Positions 60,534 to 64,000 of a DNA stretch of 64,000 nt are shown in pieces; position 1 is the stretch's first letter, and each line of letters begins with the position of its first letter. The DNA is taken from positions 868,001 through 932,000 of the forward strand of contig CAWJJG010000011.1 of assembly GCA_963843085.1 (NCBI GenBank), written 5' to 3'. The position numbers were made by a program, and so were the translations under genes. The notes below the pieces were generated by a model that searched no databases, was not told the origin of the DNA, and was given only the letters and a program-made list of their open reading frames with translations. This DNA is from DASUPK01 sp963843085 (GTDB lineage Bacteria > Actinomycetota > Thermoleophilia > Solirubrobacterales > 70-9).

Positions 60534-62194
60534 TCAGGCCAGCTTGGCGAAGACGGTCCGCGCGCGGCGGCCGCTGCGAGGCCGGCTGCGGCGACGAGCG
60601 CGGACGAGGAGCGCGAGCAAGACGGCGCCGATGCCGGCCAGGGCGATCAGGGCTATGACGACGGCCGATGGGCCGCCCCCGGACTTGTGGCCCTTGGTCG
60701 CCGCCGCCCCCTGCTTCCAGACGAGGCTCTTCGAGGCGCCGACCTTGGCGCGGAGCTGCTGCTTGCCGGTCAGGGCGAGCTTCGAGGTGAAGACCGCTCC
60801 CTTCGAGACCCGGAGCTTCTTCACGGTCCTCCAACTGGAGCCCTGCCGGCGCTGGATCAGGAGCTTGCCGCTCTCCGGCGCCTTGCCCCAGGCGAACAGG
60901 GTCTTGGCGTTGCGCCGGTCCGTGACGAAGGGGAAGCTGAAGGCGGTCAGGGATGGCTTGGGCCGGCCGTCGATGAAGTAGATGCCGGACTGGAAGCCCG
61001 CGTGGACGTCGGGGCGGTCATTCGAATCGTCGATCTGGAAGTTGATCGCGACGCTGGCTCCGGCCTTCCAGAAGAGGTACATGGACTGCTCGATCCAGCG
61101 GGCCTGGGTGGCCAGCTTGGCGCCGACCGGGTTCGGCGGCTTCGAGTCCCACCAGAACTCGGTCACCCAGACCGGATGCTTGGTGCGTGCGACCGTGCCC
61201 ACCTTCTCGGCGCCGCGGAGGACGCTGACCACGCGGCCGAGGTCGGGGGTCGAGGCGTCGTACCTGCTGGGTCCCGACTGCAGGGGGCCGCCGCCGGTGT
61301 TGTCGATCGGGTGGTGGGCGAAGACGTCGAAGTTGACCGGGCCGTTGCAGCCCGCGGTGCGGACGTACTTGACCTTCGCCGGCTTCTTCCCCTTCTTCTT
61401 CTTCTTTGCCTTGACGGGCTTGACGCAGAGGACGTGCTGCCAGAACTGGACCGGGCGGGAGCGGGCGCCGCTCGCCGGGTAGGGGCCCCCGGGCGGGTCG
61501 CCGTAGGGATCGGTGCCGCCGACGACGACCTCGACCTTCGGGTTGACCGATTTGATCGACGCGTAGGCGGCATTGAGCATCTCGCGGTAGTGGTCGGCGC
61601 CGGTGAAGCTCTTGCCGGTGAACTGGGGGGTGAGCCAGTCGCCTGAGTTGGGCTCGTCCCAGACCTCGATCGCCTGGGCCGCGGGCAGGCCGGCGTGGCT
61701 GCCGGAGTAGCGAGCGGCCACCGCCTGGGCGAAGTCCGCAAGGTCGGAGGGGTTGGGCTGCCAGGTTCCAGCCTGGGCGGATGCCGGGCGGTTGGGGCCC
61801 TCGGCCCAGGCCGGGGCGTGGTTGATGCTGAGCAGAACCTTGAGGCCGTGGGCCTCGGCGTCGGTGACGGCGGGGTCGATTGAGCTGAAGTCGTAGGAGA
61901 CGCTGTCGGGGTTGGTCGGGTCGACCGGCTTGTTTGGCGCGATGGCGGGCCACTCGATGGCGAGGCGGACGATGCCCGCTCCCGGCGTCCACGGTGCGGC
62001 CGAGCCAGAGGTTGCGGTCCGAGGAGTTGGCCAGCTGGTACTCGTCGGCGTCGGAGAAGCCGGTGGTGAGGCCGCGGGTGGCGGAGGCGGCCGCGGGCAG
62101 GGCGAGCGCGGTCAGGGCGGCGCATGGCCGCGAGCAGGGCGATCAGGCGCGTTCGCGTGCGCCCCGTGGTGGTGGGTGTTCGATTGGCGACCAA
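60534..62194 (-). pseudogene. Secreted glycosidase, paralogue 2, two frameshifts in N-terminal region
   Basis: Paralogue of the next gene (same WDEPNSGDW and VTEFWWD motifs, same Lys-rich loop KAKKKKKGKKP) plus a C-terminal TM helix (VVIALIALAGIGAVLLALLV) and Arg tail. A signal peptide is split: RTRLIALLAA in one frame, ALTALALPAAASATRGLTT in the next, and GIVRLAIEW in a third. One extra base at about 62122 and one at about 61982 would restore a single frame. Probable TTG start at 62194, nine bases after tRNA-Thr. The intact C-terminal part suggests recent error rather than old decay. Confidence 0.78.
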
Positions 62195-62203
62195 GGTGAT
62201 GAA

Positions 62204-62275
<72 letters not shown>

Positions 62276-62321
62276 GAAGTTGCGGACTGTAGCGAGAGCG
62301 GGCGGATGGTTGAACCGGGGC

Positions 62322-63031
62322 TCAGGGATGAAGGGAGAGGCGCTGGCCGTTCATCCGGGCGGCCGAATCGGAGAAGAGAAAGGCGATGGCCTCGGCGATG
62401 TCCTCGGCCGGGGTGAAGGTCGGACGCTCGATCTCGGGGCTGTCCTCTCGCATCCCCGGAGTCTCGATCGCGTTGACGACGATGATGTTCGCGGTGGCCG
62501 GGGTGTTCGCGAAGGAGTCGGCGAGGGAGAGGGTCCAGGCCTCGGCCGCCGCCTTGGCCGAGGCGTAGGCGGCGTTGGTGCTCTCCGGGTTCTGGGCCGC
62601 GGCGGAGGAGACGAGGACGAAGCGGCCGTGCTCGCTTCGGGTCAGGGCGGTGTGGAAGGCGCGGGTGGCGAGCTGGAGGGTACGGACGAGGAGGTCGTGG
62701 AGGAACTCGTAGTCGGCCAGGTCGAAGCTGTCGATGGGGTCGCCGCCGCGGTAGCCGCCGACGAGGTGGATGAGGCCGTCGATATGGCCGAAGCGCTCCA
62801 CGATCTCCGATGCCCAGTCGTTGGCCGCCGCCTCGTCGAGGAGGTCGACGGCGTGCGGGTGGACGCGGTCCTCGGGCAGGCCGAGGTCGTGGGCCACGCC
62901 GTCGGCGATCTCCTGGCTGCGGTCGGCGAGGGAGAGGCTGGCCCGTCCTCGGCGAGGCGCCGGGCGACGACCGGCCCGAGGCCGCCGCCGGCCCCGGCGA
63001 TGGCGATGACACGTCCGTCGAGGTCGGTCAT
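62322..63031 (-). pseudogene. Short-chain dehydrogenase/reductase, one-base frameshift
   Basis: Start ATG 63031: MTDLDGRVIAIAGAGGGLGP, the Rossmann glycine motif. At about 62942 the frame changes; restoring one missing G (DGxxSLSLADRSQEIADGV) joins it to the rest, which has the catalytic Ser (LVSSAAAQ) and YASAK motif (Tyr and Lys). About 236 aa when corrected. NAD(P)-dependent oxidoreductase of unknown substrate. Upstream of tRNA-Thr on the same strand. Confidence 0.82.
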
Positions 63032-63134
63032 GCCGAGGACGCTATCCGGGTGGGCATGAGTCTGCAGGGTATCGAGGCACACGTTTGTTTCACTCGCCGC
63101 GCCACTCACGAAATCGCGCGCCGTAGGTTCCGCC

Positions 63135-63570
63135 ATGACGAAGTACCATCCAAGGCGACAGGGCGATCTAGGCGAGGCGCTCGGCGATCGAGTGGCTCAC
63201 GCCGAATCGGCGCCTGCATTGCGTTCCCGCTGTTCCATAGCCCTGATGTACGATCTGATCGCCGACCTTGGTCGACGGCCTCTCCGCGTGCAGGTGAAGA
63301 CATCGATCTGTCGGCATGGCACGACCGGACATTTCGCCGTGCAACTGGCGACGTCCGGCGGCAACCAGAGCTGGAATGGGGTGGTGAAGAAGTTCGACCG
63401 CCGAGCCGCACCGACTACCTCTTCGTGCTGGTGCGGAGACGGGCGGAGATGGTTCATCCCCTCCACCGAGATCGGAGCGAGGCACTCGATCACAGTTGGC
63501 GGAGAGAAATACTCGGAGTTCCAGGTCGGCCTCACCGAGCCGCTTGACGGCGCTGACCGTCCCGTTCTAG
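63135..63570 (+). pseudogene. Intron-type PD-(D/E)XK endonuclease, multiple frameshifts
   Basis: Starts MTKYHPRRQGDLGEA, the N terminus of group I intron-associated PD-(D/E)XK endonucleases. Pieces of the family sequence occur in shifting frames: SAIEWLT, then RIGACIAFPLFHSPDV, DLIADLGRRPLRVQVKTS (catalytic D and QVK), QLATSGGNQSWNGVVKKFD, DYLFVLV, then GDGRRWFIPSTEI and GGEKYSEFQVG. At least five one-base shifts within about 250 bases. End is approximate. A DNA cleavage gene close to a tRNA, possibly a remnant of a mobile intron or island. Confidence 0.75.
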
Positions 63571-63586
63571 AATCCCAGCCGGAGCC

Positions 63587-63667
63587 GGGGGAGTACCGGA
63601 GCGGTGAACCGGGCTGGCGCTGTAAAGTCATGGCTCTGCCTTCGCAGGTTCGAATCCTGCCTCCCCC
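63587..63667 (+). tRNA. tRNA-Tyr(GTA), atypical anticodon arm
   Basis: 81 nt: acceptor GGGGGAG/CTCCCCC, D arm CCGG/CCGG, class II variable arm GGC-TCT-GCC, T arm GCAGG-TTCGAAT-CCTGC. The anticodon region reads CTGTAAA, as in tRNA-Tyr, but the stem pairs only four bases (TGGC/GTCA), leaving an eight-base loop GCTGTAAA. Either an indel or a real variant. Confidence 0.8.
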
Positions 63668-63724
63668 ATCTCGCCAGCTCCGGTGGCAACCGCGACTGGG
63701 GAGCCCTCCGTCGGGCGGACGCGG

Positions 63725-63991
63725 ATGTCCGCGAATCACCAGGTGACTGTCCCGCTCGCGGTGGCAACCGCATCCTCGATCGATCCAGGCGATCGCTTCC
63801 GGGTCGAGTCCGACGGAACCGGCCGGTTCGTCATGACTCGGATCGAGGAATACATGGAGCGCCACCTTGCAGCAGCTCGTCCTTCCCGACGGCGAGGCCT
63901 GAGTAGCGACCGGGCCGGAGGCCGGACGCCTCGCCTCCGGAAAGGTGGAGGTTGGTCATCTCACCCCAGGCAGGAACCGCGCGAGCGGTGA
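63725..63991 (+). CDS. AbrB/SpoVT-like DNA-binding protein
   Basis: 88 aa from ATG 63725. MSANHQVTVPLAVATASSID, then PGDRFRVESDGTGRFVMTRI fits the swapped-hairpin AbrB/MazE-type fold of antitoxins. The second half is Arg-rich and may be misframed. A toxin partner, if any, would lie beyond the window. A start at 63683 is less likely because it has no homologous sequence. Confidence 0.55.
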   Translation: MSANHQVTVPLAVATASSIDPGDRFRVESDGTGRFVMTRIEEYMERHLAAARPSRRRGLSSDRAGGRTPRLRKGGGWSSHPRQEPRER

Positions 63992-64000
63992 AAGCTGCCG

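Overview
The window is GC-rich bacterial DNA. It carries one long minus-strand super-cluster for the core transcription and translation machinery, with accessory blocks on both sides. Gene order in the direction of transcription (right to left) is rpmG-secE-nusG-rplK-rplA-rplJ-rplL-rpoB-rpoC, then rpsL-rpsG, fusA-tuf, the S10 and spc operons, secY-adk-map, rpmJ-rpsM-rpsK-rpsD-rpoA-rplQ and truA. GTG and TTG starts are frequent, cistrons often overlap by TGATG, ATGA or GTGA, and S4, S14, L33 and L36 are all of the zinc-ligand type. Together with Lys-rich secreted proteins and an intron-type PD-(D/E)XK endonuclease beside a tRNA, this suggests a high-GC actinobacterium, most likely of the class Thermoleophilia (Solirubrobacterales-like). 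That placement is an inference; there is no rRNA in the window.

Left flank (1-8.8 kb): a truncated patatin-like lipase, a secreted PBP4-type carboxypeptidase (dacB), ligA-surE (overlapping), an FTR1-type iron permease with a DtxR/IdeR-like box, truA, two tandem related small membrane proteins and a secreted sulfatase. Core (8.8-47.5 kb): the super-cluster is interrupted at four places by genes mostly on the opposite strand: between rplQ and truA, between map and rpmJ (a diguanylate cyclase and a SHOCT protein, where infA is missing), between rpsG and fusA (two related membrane proteins), and between rpoC and rpsL (HAD-like, small membrane and VOC proteins). Right flank (47.6-64 kb): an envelope and secretion region with two beta-helix proteins (one with a collagen-like and poly-Lys tail), a lipoprotein, an acyl-CoA dehydrogenase, a Tat-exported PhoD-like phosphatase, a secreted alpha/beta hydrolase, an FHA membrane protein, two tandem glycosidase paralogues, an SDR, tRNA-Thr, tRNA-Tyr, an intron-type endonuclease and an AbrB-like protein.

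Three features stand out. First, many ribosomal and secretion proteins (S17, L22, L5, L3, L10, L1, S5, SecE) carry long low-complexity charged extensions or insertions. Second, non-coding structure recurs inside the ribosomal operons: two 163-165 nt intergenic elements share a central 34-nt hairpin with one compensatory base pair, a 24-bp palindrome occurs twice, and terminator-like hairpins with U tracts lie just upstream of fusA, rplJ and rpmG, as expected for attenuation. Third, single-base frameshifts break rplA and, repeatedly, the genes between 57 and 64 kb; these are either assembly errors or decay, and must be resolved before those genes are interpreted.
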